The position numbers and the translations under genes were made by a program. A stretch of 64,000 bases of DNA, from the NCBI GenBank assembly GCA_902564565.1, contig CACFBW010000004.1, positions 1 through 64,000 of the forward strand. The letters run 5' to 3'. This DNA is from an uncultured Pelagibacteraceae bacterium (GTDB lineage Bacteria > Pseudomonadota > Alphaproteobacteria > Pelagibacterales > Pelagibacteraceae). Shown here in pieces: positions 1 to 8,880 of this stretch. Each line of letters begins with the position of its first letter. Within the stretch, counting starts at the first letter, position 1. The notes beneath the pieces were generated by a model that saw only the letters and a list, made by a program, of their open reading frames with translations, made no database searches and was not told where the DNA came from.

Positions 1-11
1 GTTTTAAATAA

Positions 12-1082
12 ATGAAAATAGAAGGAAAAGAATATCGTACAATTTGGTTTGAAAATAATACAGTAAAAATTATTGATCAAACCAAACTTCCTCATCAATT
101 TATAATCAAAGATCTTAAAACAGTGAAAGACTCAATAAACGCTATAAAAAAAATGGAAGTTAGAGGGGCTCCTCTAATTGGAGCAACGGCCGCATATGGT
201 TTAGTTTTATCAATATTGGAAAATAATGATCAATCATTTCTAAAAAAATCAGCAGATAATTTGATTAATTCAAGACCAACAGCAATCAATCTCAAGTGGG
301 CTGTTGATAGAATGATGAAAAAATTATCAGGAGTTAATAGCGATAAAATTTTAGATATAGCAATAAATGAAGCTAAAGAAATTTGTGAAGAGGATATTAG
401 ATTTTGTGAAAACATTGGATTAAATGGATTAAAAATAATCGAGGAAATTTATAAAAAAAAGAACAGTGCAGTTAATATTTTAACTCACTGTAATGCTGGA
501 TGGCTAGCAACAATCAATTGGGGTACAGCTACATCACCAATATACCATGCTCATAAAAAAGGAATTCCTGTTCATGTTTGGGTAGATGAAACAAGACCAA
601 GAAACCAAGGAGCCAATTTAACTTCTTATGAATTAAATGAAGAAGAAGTATCAAATACAATTATTGCAGATAATACAGGTGGAATTTTAATGCAAAGAGG
701 AGAAGTTGATATGTGTATTGTAGGCACTGATAGAACTTTATCGACAGGAGATGTTGCAAATAAAATTGGAACTTATTTAAAAGCTCTAGCGGCACATGAT
801 AACAATGTACCTTTTTATGTAGCATTACCAAGTTCAACAATTGATTGGGATATAAAAGATTTTAAGTATATTCCGATTGAAGAAAGAAATTCAGAAGAGT
901 TATCACATGTTGAAGGTTTGGATGAAAATAACAATGTTAAAAAAGTCTTAATTTACCCAAAAAAAAGTAAATCAATGAATTTAGCCTTTGATATAACTCC
1001 AGCTAAATATATTACTGGACTCATTACAGAAAAAGGTATTTGTGATGCTTCTAAAGATGGATTAGGAAAATTATTTAAATGA
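12..1082 (+). CDS. mtnA: S-methyl-5-thioribose-1-phosphate isomerase
   Basis: 356 aa ORF; eIF2B-like/MtnA motifs (VRGAPLIGATAAYG, THCNAGWLAT, VDETRPRNQGANLT, GTDRT..GDVANKIGTY). Confidence 0.95.
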   Translation: MKIEGKEYRTIWFENNTVKIIDQTKLPHQFIIKDLKTVKDSINAIKKMEVRGAPLIGATAAYGLVLSILENNDQSFLKKSADNLINSRPTAINLKWAVDRMMKKLSGVNSDKILDIAINEAKEICEEDIRFCENIGLNGLKIIEEIYKKKNSAVNILTHCNAGWLATINWGTATSPIYHAHKKGIPVHVWVDETRPRNQGANLTSYELNEEEVSNTIIADNTGGILMQRGEVDMCIVGTDRTLSTGDVANKIGTYLKALAAHDNNVPFYVALPSSTIDWDIKDFKYIPIEERNSEELSHVEGLDENNNVKKVLIYPKKSKSMNLAFDITPAKYITGLITEKGICDASKDGLGKLFK

Positions 1083-1273
1083 AAAAAAATATTTTAATTG
1101 TTATTTTTATAGTTGTTGGAATGATTCTTGCTTTAAAATTTAATGATCATAATAGAAATAAATCAATTTCTGCTTGTCTTGTTGCTCAAAAAATGGAATC
1201 TGAAAAAAAAGCTGAAAAATTTGATATAAATAAAGCAAAAAAACTTTGTGAGAAAATAATTAAAAAGAAATAA
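1079..1273 (+). CDS. small hypothetical membrane-anchored protein
   Basis: 64 aa ORF, 4-nt overlap with mtnA stop, N-terminal hydrophobic helix then Lys-rich tail; translationally coupled to neighbours. Confidence 0.6.
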   Translation: MKKNILIVIFIVVGMILALKFNDHNRNKSISACLVAQKMESEKKAEKFDINKAKKLCEKIIKKK

Positions 1274-1938
1274 TGGAAAACCTTAAGATAAAGGAAGATA
1301 TAATAGAATTTGCACAAAAACTTAATTCTACAAACTTATCACCTCTTAGGTCTGGAAATGTTTCAGTAAAAGCTAATGAAAGCAATGTAGATGGTTTTTA
1401 TATAACTCCATCTGGGAAAAAATATAATGATCTTAAGCCTGAAGATATAGTTTTTCTATCATTAAGCGAAAAAAAAGATTTTTTAAGATGGTTTAATGCT
1501 GGAAAAAAACCTTCATCTGAGTGGCGTTTTCACCAAGATATTTATGTAAATAAAGTAGACGCTAAGGCTATTGTTCATGCTCACTCTCCTCATGCTACAG
1601 CAGTGTCGTCCCACGGAAAGCCTATACCAGCTTTTCATTATATGGTTGCATTAGCAGGCGGAAATGACATTAGGTGTGCAGATTATGCAACTTTTGGAAC
1701 ATCAGAATTATCAAAAAACATTATCAACTCTTTAGAAAATAGAAAAGCTTGTCTGATGTCAAATCATGGTCAGGTTGCATTTGGACAAAATTTAAAACAA
1801 GCATTCGAGCTTGCAGAAGAAGTAGAAAATATTTGTCATCAATATATAATTGCTTTAAAGTTAGGTCAGCCCAAGATTCTTTCATCTTCAGAGATGGAAA
1901 AAATTTTGGATAAAGTAAAATATTATAAAAGTGAATAA
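1273..1938 (+). CDS. class II aldolase/adducin family protein (fuculose-1-P aldolase-like; candidate 5-deoxyribulose/methylthioribulose-1-P aldolase)
   Basis: Motifs PSSEWRFH, VHAHSPHATA, MSNHGQVAFG typical of class II aldolases; adjacent to mtnA. Confidence 0.85.
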   Translation: MENLKIKEDIIEFAQKLNSTNLSPLRSGNVSVKANESNVDGFYITPSGKKYNDLKPEDIVFLSLSEKKDFLRWFNAGKKPSSEWRFHQDIYVNKVDAKAIVHAHSPHATAVSSHGKPIPAFHYMVALAGGNDIRCADYATFGTSELSKNIINSLENRKACLMSNHGQVAFGQNLKQAFELAEEVENICHQYIIALKLGQPKILSSSEMEKILDKVKYYKSE

Positions 1939-1944
1939 TTTTTT

Positions 1945-2985
1945 ATGACTAAAGTTGGGGAGCACATAACGCTAGATATCATAGGGACTAAAAAGGAATA
2001 CGAACCTTCGTTCTATGAAAAGTTGGTATATAAAATTGCTAAAAAAGCAAAAGTAACTGTTTTAGAAATATCCAAATACAAATTTAAACCTCAAGGCTTT
2101 ACAATGGTTGCTCTGTTAGCTGAAAGCCATATCAGTTTTCATACATTTCCTGAAAATAATATTATTAGCTTTGACTTTTTTACTTGTGGAAAAATTTCAC
2201 CTTCCGTTGCAATAGATATAATAAAGAAGGAAATCGAACACAAAAGAATAGTAAAAAAAGAATTCAACAGAGACACAATTGCTCTTTATCATGACATTTA
2301 CAGCTCACCAGGTTTACGAAAATCATATGTAGTAAAAAATGTTCTTGAAGATTTTACCTCCAAGGTAGGACAACATATTGAAATTTTAGATTTGGAACAA
2401 TTTGGAAAATCTTTGTTTATAGACAATGAAATCCAAGTAGCTACAACAGATGAACATCTTTATAGTGGTACATTTGTTAACGCTGGTTTAAAATTAAACA
2501 AAGACAAAGATACTGCGGCAATCATAGGTGGTGGAGATGGCGGAGTAGCTAGAGAATGTATATCGAAAGGTTTTGGATATATAGATTGGTTTGAATTGGA
2601 CCCTGAAGTTGTTGATGTTTGTGAGAAACATCTTGGCTCTATTGGAAATAAATCTACAAGAAAAAATTCAGTCAAATGTATTTGGGGAGATGCATTTGAA
2701 AGTATTAAAAAAGTAGAAGATGATAGGTATGATAAAATTTTTGTAGATTTAAACGATGATCAATTTTGCATTGATTTAGCAGCAAAGAATATGGACTCTC
2801 TGGTTAGAATTTTAAAACCTAATGGAGTTATAACTGCACAAGTTGGAAGCCAAGATAAAAAACCTAAACAAGTAGACAAATGGTTAAAAGTTTTTAATAA
2901 AAACTTTGGAAATGCTACCCTAGATAGAGTTTATATACCTAGTTTTGACTGTTCTTGGAATTTTTCTTCATCAATAAATCACTAG
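1945..2985 (+). CDS. S-adenosylmethionine decarboxylase / aminopropyltransferase fusion (SpeD-SpeE)
   Basis: N-terminal SpeD pyruvoyl motif LLAESHISFHTFPE and FFTCG; C-terminal spermidine synthase-like GGGDGGVAREC motif in one ORF. Confidence 0.9.
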   Translation: MTKVGEHITLDIIGTKKEYEPSFYEKLVYKIAKKAKVTVLEISKYKFKPQGFTMVALLAESHISFHTFPENNIISFDFFTCGKISPSVAIDIIKKEIEHKRIVKKEFNRDTIALYHDIYSSPGLRKSYVVKNVLEDFTSKVGQHIEILDLEQFGKSLFIDNEIQVATTDEHLYSGTFVNAGLKLNKDKDTAAIIGGGDGGVARECISKGFGYIDWFELDPEVVDVCEKHLGSIGNKSTRKNSVKCIWGDAFESIKKVEDDRYDKIFVDLNDDQFCIDLAAKNMDSLVRILKPNGVITAQVGSQDKKPKQVDKWLKVFNKNFGNATLDRVYIPSFDCSWNFSSSINH

Positions 2986-3040
2986 AATTTTCTTTTTAAT
3001 TTAACAAAATTGTGAAATAATTATTTTTTTACGGAGGGAA

Positions 3041-3871
3041 ATGATGAATATATTTAAAAAAACAATATTAACAGTTCTCGTATCTTTCTTATTAATCGGA
3101 AGCGCTTATGCCGGTAAAATAAAGATTGGAACTGAAGGTGCTTATCCTCCTTGGAATTCAAAAGATGCCTCAGGCAAACTTATTGGATTTGAGGTTGAAT
3201 TAGCATGGACACTTTGCAGATACATTGGATCACAATGTGAAATCGTAGAACAAGATTGGGATGGAATGATTCCGGCTCTTATAATGAGAAAGTTCGATGC
3301 AATAATGGCAGGAATGTCGATTACTGCAGAAAGACAAAAAGCGATTAATTTTTCTCAAGGTTATGCAGACGAAGTTGCTTCACTAGCAGTTATGAAAGGT
3401 TCAAGTCTTGAAGGTATGGAAACTTCAGAAGGAATTAATCTTGGTAAAAAGACAGGTGCAGTTAAAAAAGATCTTAAAACTTTAACAGCAGCACTAGCTG
3501 GTAAAACAGTTTGTGTACAAACTGCTACTATTCACCAAAACTTTTTAGAGTCTGGTGATGTAGGAAAAGTAAATGTAAGAACTTACAAAACTCAAGATGA
3601 AGTTAACTTAGATTTAGCTGCAGGAAGATGTGATGCCGCATTAGCTGCTGCAGTAGCATTTAGCGATTATGCAGAAAAATCTGGAAAACCAGTTGTTCTT
3701 GTTGGACCAACTTTTTCAGGTGGAGCATTTGGTAATGGAGTTGGTGTTGGTATTAGAAAAGATGATACTCAACTCTTGAATGCTTTCAACAAAGCCATTA
3801 ATCAAGCAAGAAAAAATGGAGACATTAGTAGAATTGCTATTAAATGGTTTGGTTTCGACGCTTCTATGTAA
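3041..3871 (+). CDS. ABC transporter substrate-binding protein, polar amino acid/opine family
   Basis: Signal peptide; SBP_bac_3-type IGTEGAYPPWNSKDASGKLIGFEVEL; SD ggaggg upstream. Confidence 0.92.
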   Translation: MMNIFKKTILTVLVSFLLIGSAYAGKIKIGTEGAYPPWNSKDASGKLIGFEVELAWTLCRYIGSQCEIVEQDWDGMIPALIMRKFDAIMAGMSITAERQKAINFSQGYADEVASLAVMKGSSLEGMETSEGINLGKKTGAVKKDLKTLTAALAGKTVCVQTATIHQNFLESGDVGKVNVRTYKTQDEVNLDLAAGRCDAALAAAVAFSDYAEKSGKPVVLVGPTFSGGAFGNGVGVGIRKDDTQLLNAFNKAINQARKNGDISRIAIKWFGFDASM

Positions 3872-3884
3872 TTAATTTTAGATT

Positions 3885-3909
3885 TGGCGACTATAATATA
3901 TAGTCGCCA
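3885..3909 (+). other. perfect 11-bp stem, 3-nt loop hairpin between SBP and permease genes
   Basis: TGGCGACTATA-ata-TATAGTCGCCA. Confidence 0.85.
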
Positions 3910-3914
3910 GTCTT

Positions 3915-4607
3915 ATGGAACTTCTAGCATTTGGAAAAACTGGTTGGGGTGATGAATTATTTATAGCCACTCTAATGACTATTGCTGTCTCAATAACAGC
4001 AATGCTAATAGGTTTTCTTTTTGCTTTAATATTTACTCCTCTTAAATTATCAAAAAATAAATTCCTTAACATTATTGGAAATTCTTACACAACAGTAATC
4101 AGAGGTGTCCCAGAGTTATTAGTAATTTATTTATTTTTTTTTGGAGGAAGCGGTGCCGTTATGTTTGTGGCATCCATATTTGGTTATAACGATTACATTG
4201 AAATTAATGCATTTATAACTGGTTCATTTGCTATTGGCATTATATCAGGTGCCTACTCAACAGAGGTTTTTAGAGGAGCTATACAATCTATAGACAAAGG
4301 ACAATTTGAAGCTTCACAAGTATTAGGACTTAAAAAATTTGCTTATTTTTTTAGAGTGATCATGCCTCAAATGCTAAGACTAGCGATTCCAAATTTGAGT
4401 AATGTTTGGCAAATAACTTTAAAAGATACATCTTTAATATCAGTTACAGGTTTAGTAGAGATCATGAGACAATCATATATTGCAGCTGGTTCAACACGAG
4501 ATCCACTTTTCTTTTATTCATTTGCTGCAGTTTTATATTTGCTACTTACATTTTTAAGCATGAAGTTAATTAATAGATTAGAAATTAAATATAGTAGGGG
4601 CTTTTAA
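3915..4607 (+). CDS. amino acid ABC transporter permease (HisQ-like)
   Basis: PAAT permease, TVIRGVPELLVIYLFFFG; multiple TM segments. Confidence 0.92.
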   Translation: MELLAFGKTGWGDELFIATLMTIAVSITAMLIGFLFALIFTPLKLSKNKFLNIIGNSYTTVIRGVPELLVIYLFFFGGSGAVMFVASIFGYNDYIEINAFITGSFAIGIISGAYSTEVFRGAIQSIDKGQFEASQVLGLKKFAYFFRVIMPQMLRLAIPNLSNVWQITLKDTSLISVTGLVEIMRQSYIAAGSTRDPLFFYSFAAVLYLLLTFLSMKLINRLEIKYSRGF

Positions 4608-5281
4608 TGGATATTAGTTTAATGATAACTAGTCTGCCAAAATTGCTAAGTGCTACCGTTGTAACATTAAAATTATTATCTTTATCTTTATTTTTTGGCT
4701 TATTTATTGGTCTGCTTTTTGCAATTCTAAGGTTAAATAAAAATATATTCATAAACAAATTTGCTTATGGATATTCTTATGTGTTTAGAGGAACACCATT
4801 ACTTGTTCAAATATTTATTATCTATTTTGGTTTAGGGCAAATAGAATACTTTAGATCAACCTTTTTATGGGTCGTTTTTAAAGAACCCTACTGGTGCGCA
4901 ATTATAGCTTTTGCTTTAAATACAGGTGCATATACTTCAGAAATTTTAAGATCTGCTTTTCAGACTATTAAACCAGGGATTATTGAAGCTGGAAAAAGTT
5001 TGGGAATATCTAACAAAATTATTTTTTATAAAATTCAAATACCTGTAGCTATAAGACAATCTCTTCCAGCATACGGTAATGAAATTATATTAATGATGAA
5101 AGGAACTTCTTTAGCTAGCACAGTAACACTAATGGATTTAACTGGTGTTGCAAAATATATAATTTCAACAACTTTTAAGCCAATTGAAGTGTTTATTGTT
5201 GCTGGAGGTATTTATTTATTTATGACTTTTATTATTCATAATCTAATTAAATTCTTAGAAAAAAAATATAGTTTTAACTAA
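4607..5281 (+). CDS. amino acid ABC transporter permease (HisM-like)
   Basis: YVFRGTPLLVQIFIIYFG motif; stop/start overlap with upstream permease. Confidence 0.92.
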   Translation: MDISLMITSLPKLLSATVVTLKLLSLSLFFGLFIGLLFAILRLNKNIFINKFAYGYSYVFRGTPLLVQIFIIYFGLGQIEYFRSTFLWVVFKEPYWCAIIAFALNTGAYTSEILRSAFQTIKPGIIEAGKSLGISNKIIFYKIQIPVAIRQSLPAYGNEIILMMKGTSLASTVTLMDLTGVAKYIISTTFKPIEVFIVAGGIYLFMTFIIHNLIKFLEKKYSFN

Positions 5282-6429
5282 AGAGTTACTAAATCTAATT
5301 TCTGTCGACCTAGTCTCTCATTACCATTCTCTGTTACAAGATAAGTTTCACCTAAATTCATGGCTAATTCGTTATCTGAATCCATAAGTATCATGTGTAT
5401 AAAGAAGACATTACCTGGTTCTATTACATACGGATTGCCAGTGTAAAGCATTGGCCAATCCATCCAATTTGGAGAAAATGTTGCGCCTAATGAATATCCA
5501 CATGCATTCATTCTTGATTTATTAAAACCTAAATCATCAAAAGTTTTTGCATGAACATCAAACACTTCCCCTATTTTGATTCCTGGTTTTAATTTGTTTT
5601 CACAATTTTTTAACGCCTCAACACAAGCTTCATGCATATTAAAATGTTTTGGATCAGCTTTTCCTATTGCTATTGTTCTAAACATTGCTGAATGATAATG
5701 TCTATAAGTTCCTGCCCATTCTACAGTTAATTGATCTGGGTTTAATAAAGTTTGCTTCTCGGCTTGATATCTGCATAGGAGGGCATTTTTTCCTGAGCCG
5801 ATTATAAATTCATTAGCAGGGTAATCTCCACCACCTTCAAAAATCACTCTATTCATTTCTGCAAGAATTTTAGATTCACTTGCTCCAACTTTTGCATGTT
5901 TCCAAACTTCATCAAGAGCTCTATCAGCAAGTTCAGCAGCTTTTTTTACATGAACAATTTCCTCATGCGACTTAACTACTCTTAGTCTTGTAATTAATTC
6001 TGATTTATCTTGAATTGTACAATAGTTGTCTAAAGATTTGTTTAATTTTAAAGTATTTCTTCCTGTTAAACCATAAGCTTCATATTCAACACCTAAATTT
6101 TTTCCTTTAAGATTTAATTCATCTAATATTTTCTTAAGATCTTCAGTTGGGTTTGAACCATCTTTATCAACCCAAATTTCAATATTTTCAATATTTGAAG
6201 TATTTTGTGCTTGTCTTAAATCTGGTGCACGAGTAAGCAAAACAATTTCGCCATTATCTTTTAAAATCAAACACTGAAAAAAAACGTAACCAAAAGTATC
6301 ATAACCAGTTAACCAATACATCGACTCTTGTCTAAAAATTAGTAAAGCATTTAAATTTTGCTCTTTCATTATTTTTAAAACTTTTGCTTTTCTATTTGAA
6401 AATTCTTCTCTACTAAAATGAAGTGCCAT
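5278..6429 (-). CDS. M24 family Xaa-Pro peptidase/creatinase-like (ectoine hydrolase-like)
   Basis: Creatinase N-domain plus M24 fold (VKSHEEIVHVKKAAELAD, pita-bread domain). Confidence 0.8.
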   Translation of the reverse strand: MALHFSREEFSNRKAKVLKIMKEQNLNALLIFRQESMYWLTGYDTFGYVFFQCLILKDNGEIVLLTRAPDLRQAQNTSNIENIEIWVDKDGSNPTEDLKKILDELNLKGKNLGVEYEAYGLTGRNTLKLNKSLDNYCTIQDKSELITRLRVVKSHEEIVHVKKAAELADRALDEVWKHAKVGASESKILAEMNRVIFEGGGDYPANEFIIGSGKNALLCRYQAEKQTLLNPDQLTVEWAGTYRHYHSAMFRTIAIGKADPKHFNMHEACVEALKNCENKLKPGIKIGEVFDVHAKTFDDLGFNKSRMNACGYSLGATFSPNWMDWPMLYTGNPYVIEPGNVFFIHMILMDSDNELAMNLGETYLVTENGNERLGRQKLDLVTL

Positions 6430-6437
6430 TAAATGGT

Positions 6438-6827
6438 TTAATAATTAGTATATTGTTTAATTTCTTTTATTCTTGAACCAGTGTGTGTGTTGATTTCTAA
6501 TTTAATTTTAGCTCTATCATCATTTAAGAAATGTATATCCCTTGAAAGTTTGATGAACTGTTCACCAAAATCTGAATTTTTTTCACACATTCTTTTTTCA
6601 TCTTCAATAACCCAAAGTTTAGAATTTATTTGCTTAAGTGATTCAAACAGTTCATCAATTTTTTTATCTGAGTTTATATTGTTATCTAATTGGTTTTTTA
6701 GAACTTTATACTCATCATCAATAAATTTAAGTTTTTCAGGATCTTTGATTTTTTCTTTTTTGATTTTTAAAATAGATATTTTGTCTAAAAGTTCTCCAAC
6801 TGATATCTCAACTAGAATTTTATTCAT
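6438..6827 (-). CDS. DUF6165-like protein
   Basis: N-terminal ISVGELLDKISILKIKKEKI resembles DUF6165; beside glycosyltransferases. Confidence 0.7.
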   Translation of the reverse strand: MNKILVEISVGELLDKISILKIKKEKIKDPEKLKFIDDEYKVLKNQLDNNINSDKKIDELFESLKQINSKLWVIEDEKRMCEKNSDFGEQFIKLSRDIHFLNDDRAKIKLEINTHTGSRIKEIKQYTNY

Positions 6828-6859
6828 AAAACTTTATATTATGTTAAGTTGTTAAAAAT

Positions 6860-7798
6860 ATGTCTAATATTTTAATTATCAAACACGGTTCTTTGGGAGA
6901 TATATCGCAAGCATGCGGTGCAATTCAAGACATATTTGAAAATCATAAGAATTCTCAAATTTACCTTTTAACCACTAAACCATATTTCGAATTATTTAAA
7001 AAAAATCCATTTATCCACGAAGTAATTTTGGACAAAAGATTATCAAGATACAATTTAATATATTTGTTCACCTTAATGAGGAAGATAAAAAAGTTAAACA
7101 TAGATAAAGTGTATGATTTGCAAAATTCCTCTAGGACAAAACTATATAAAACTATTTTATTTCCTAAATCAAATTTAGATAAATGGTCAAGTTCAGAAAC
7201 AACTTTGCCTAAAGGAGAAAGCAAAGAAGAATTTGATAAAAAATCTGTTTTGGAACGTTTTGACCATCAATTAAAAACTTCAGGTCTTTCTACAAAAAAT
7301 ACAAAACTTCCAAATTTTGATTGGTCTTGTTCTGATATAAATGAAATTAAAAATAAATATGATTTAAATAAATATATACTTTTATTTCCTTTTTGTTCAC
7401 CACATTTAACTTCTAAGAAGTGGCCTTATTATAATGAACTAATCAATTTGATAAAAAGTAAATTTAATGATGAATATAATATTATAATTGCCCCAGGACC
7501 TTCTGAAATTATTGATGCAAAAAATATAAATGCCACTTGTGTATTAAATGGAGATAAAGCTTTAGACATTTCACAACTATCAAAACTAATTAAAGACAGC
7601 AGTTTTGTAATTGCAAATGACACAGGACCAGCTCATATGACGGCGCACTTGGGTGTTAAAGGTTTAACTTTATTTGGATCACACACAACAGCTTACAAAG
7701 TAAGTATAGAAAGAGAAAATTTTAAAGCTATACAAGTTCAAGATCTAAATAAACTTACTCCAGAAAAAGTTTTAGAAAGAATTATTGAAAAGATTTAA
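6860..7798 (+). CDS. glycosyltransferase family 9 (heptosyltransferase-like)
   Basis: ILIIKHGSLGDISQACGAI start; ANDTGPAHMTAHLGVKGLTLFG motif. Confidence 0.88.
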   Translation: MSNILIIKHGSLGDISQACGAIQDIFENHKNSQIYLLTTKPYFELFKKNPFIHEVILDKRLSRYNLIYLFTLMRKIKKLNIDKVYDLQNSSRTKLYKTILFPKSNLDKWSSSETTLPKGESKEEFDKKSVLERFDHQLKTSGLSTKNTKLPNFDWSCSDINEIKNKYDLNKYILLFPFCSPHLTSKKWPYYNELINLIKSKFNDEYNIIIAPGPSEIIDAKNINATCVLNGDKALDISQLSKLIKDSSFVIANDTGPAHMTAHLGVKGLTLFGSHTTAYKVSIERENFKAIQVQDLNKLTPEKVLERIIEKI

Positions 7799-7800
7799 TA

Positions 7801-8880
7801 TTATAAAATTTTTAGATATTTTTTAATAATATTGTTCCACTCGAATTTTTTTGCAAATTCTATATTTTTTTTAGAAAAATTTTTATACGAGTTATTTTTT
7901 AACATTAGATCTATACTTGAATAGATATCATCCAAATTGTTTCCGTCACAAATAATTCCAGTTTCTTTATCTAAAATTGCATCTGATGCCCCACCGTCTT
8001 TTCCTCCGATTGATGGTACACCATATTGAGCAGCTTCAATATAAGCTATTCCAAATCCTTCTACAGATTTTTTATAAATAATTGATGGCATTACAAAAAG
8101 ATTAGATTTAGCCAGTAAAGCATTTTTTAATTCTTGTGAAATATTTTTAAAAAACAATACATGATTTTCAATATTTAGTTCTTTAACAAGTTTTTTAATA
8201 TTTTCTTCCTCTTCACCGTGACCGATACAAGTATAAATAATATTAGGATACAATTGTTTTAAATTTCTTAATGACATAATTATTTTTTCGTGATTTTTTC
8301 TTTTTTCTAATCTCGAAACGGTAATTAATCTTGGACTTTTGTTTTGAAGCAAATCTTCAGCTTCAAATAAAATATTTTTACTTAATTCTTTTAATGGCTC
8401 AACACCAGGGTTGATTACAATGATTTTATCAGACTTTACACCACAATTAATTGCAAGATTTTTAGTATATTCAGAATTTGAAACTACATAATCAACATTG
8501 TTTAAAACATTCAAAACTCTTCTATTTAAAATACTTCCTTTGTGATGATTAATTTCTTTTGAATGAATTAAACAGTATTTTTTTTTATTTGTTTTTATTA
8601 ATTCTAGACTTTTCCAGTGGTCAGCAATTATTCCTTTAATGTTTTTGTTATTTTTTATAAAATCATTCACAAAATAAGCTTTTCTATATTTTCTGATTAA
8701 TTTTGGACCACCAATTCTATCTATACTGTAAGAAACTTTTTCATCTAAAGTTTTGCTCTCACTTTGATCAGCAAATACTTTTACCATGTGATGTTTGGCA
8801 AGTGAATTTGTTAAACCCCACATTAAGTTTTGCATGCCTCCAGCGTCAGGAGGGAATGATCTTGTTACAATTAAATACAT
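7801..8880 (-). CDS. glycosyltransferase family 4
   Basis: SRLEKRKNHEKI, EGFGIAYIEAAQYGVPSIGG motifs. Confidence 0.88.
   Translation of the reverse strand: MYLIVTRSFPPDAGGMQNLMWGLTNSLAKHHMVKVFADQSESKTLDEKVSYSIDRIGGPKLIRKYRKAYFVNDFIKNNKNIKGIIADHWKSLELIKTNKKKYCLIHSKEINHHKGSILNRRVLNVLNNVDYVVSNSEYTKNLAINCGVKSDKIIVINPGVEPLKELSKNILFEAEDLLQNKSPRLITVSRLEKRKNHEKIIMSLRNLKQLYPNIIYTCIGHGEEEENIKKLVKELNIENHVLFFKNISQELKNALLAKSNLFVMPSIIYKKSVEGFGIAYIEAAQYGVPSIGGKDGGASDAILDKETGIICDGNNLDDIYSSIDLMLKNNSYKNFSKKNIEFAKKFEWNNIIKKYLKIL

Noticed and set aside
6481-6855. 124-aa plus-strand ORF antisense to the DUF6165-like gene
   Set aside because: Ser/Leu/Ile-rich composition typical of the complement of a Lys/Glu-rich AT-biased gene; the minus frame resembles a real family.
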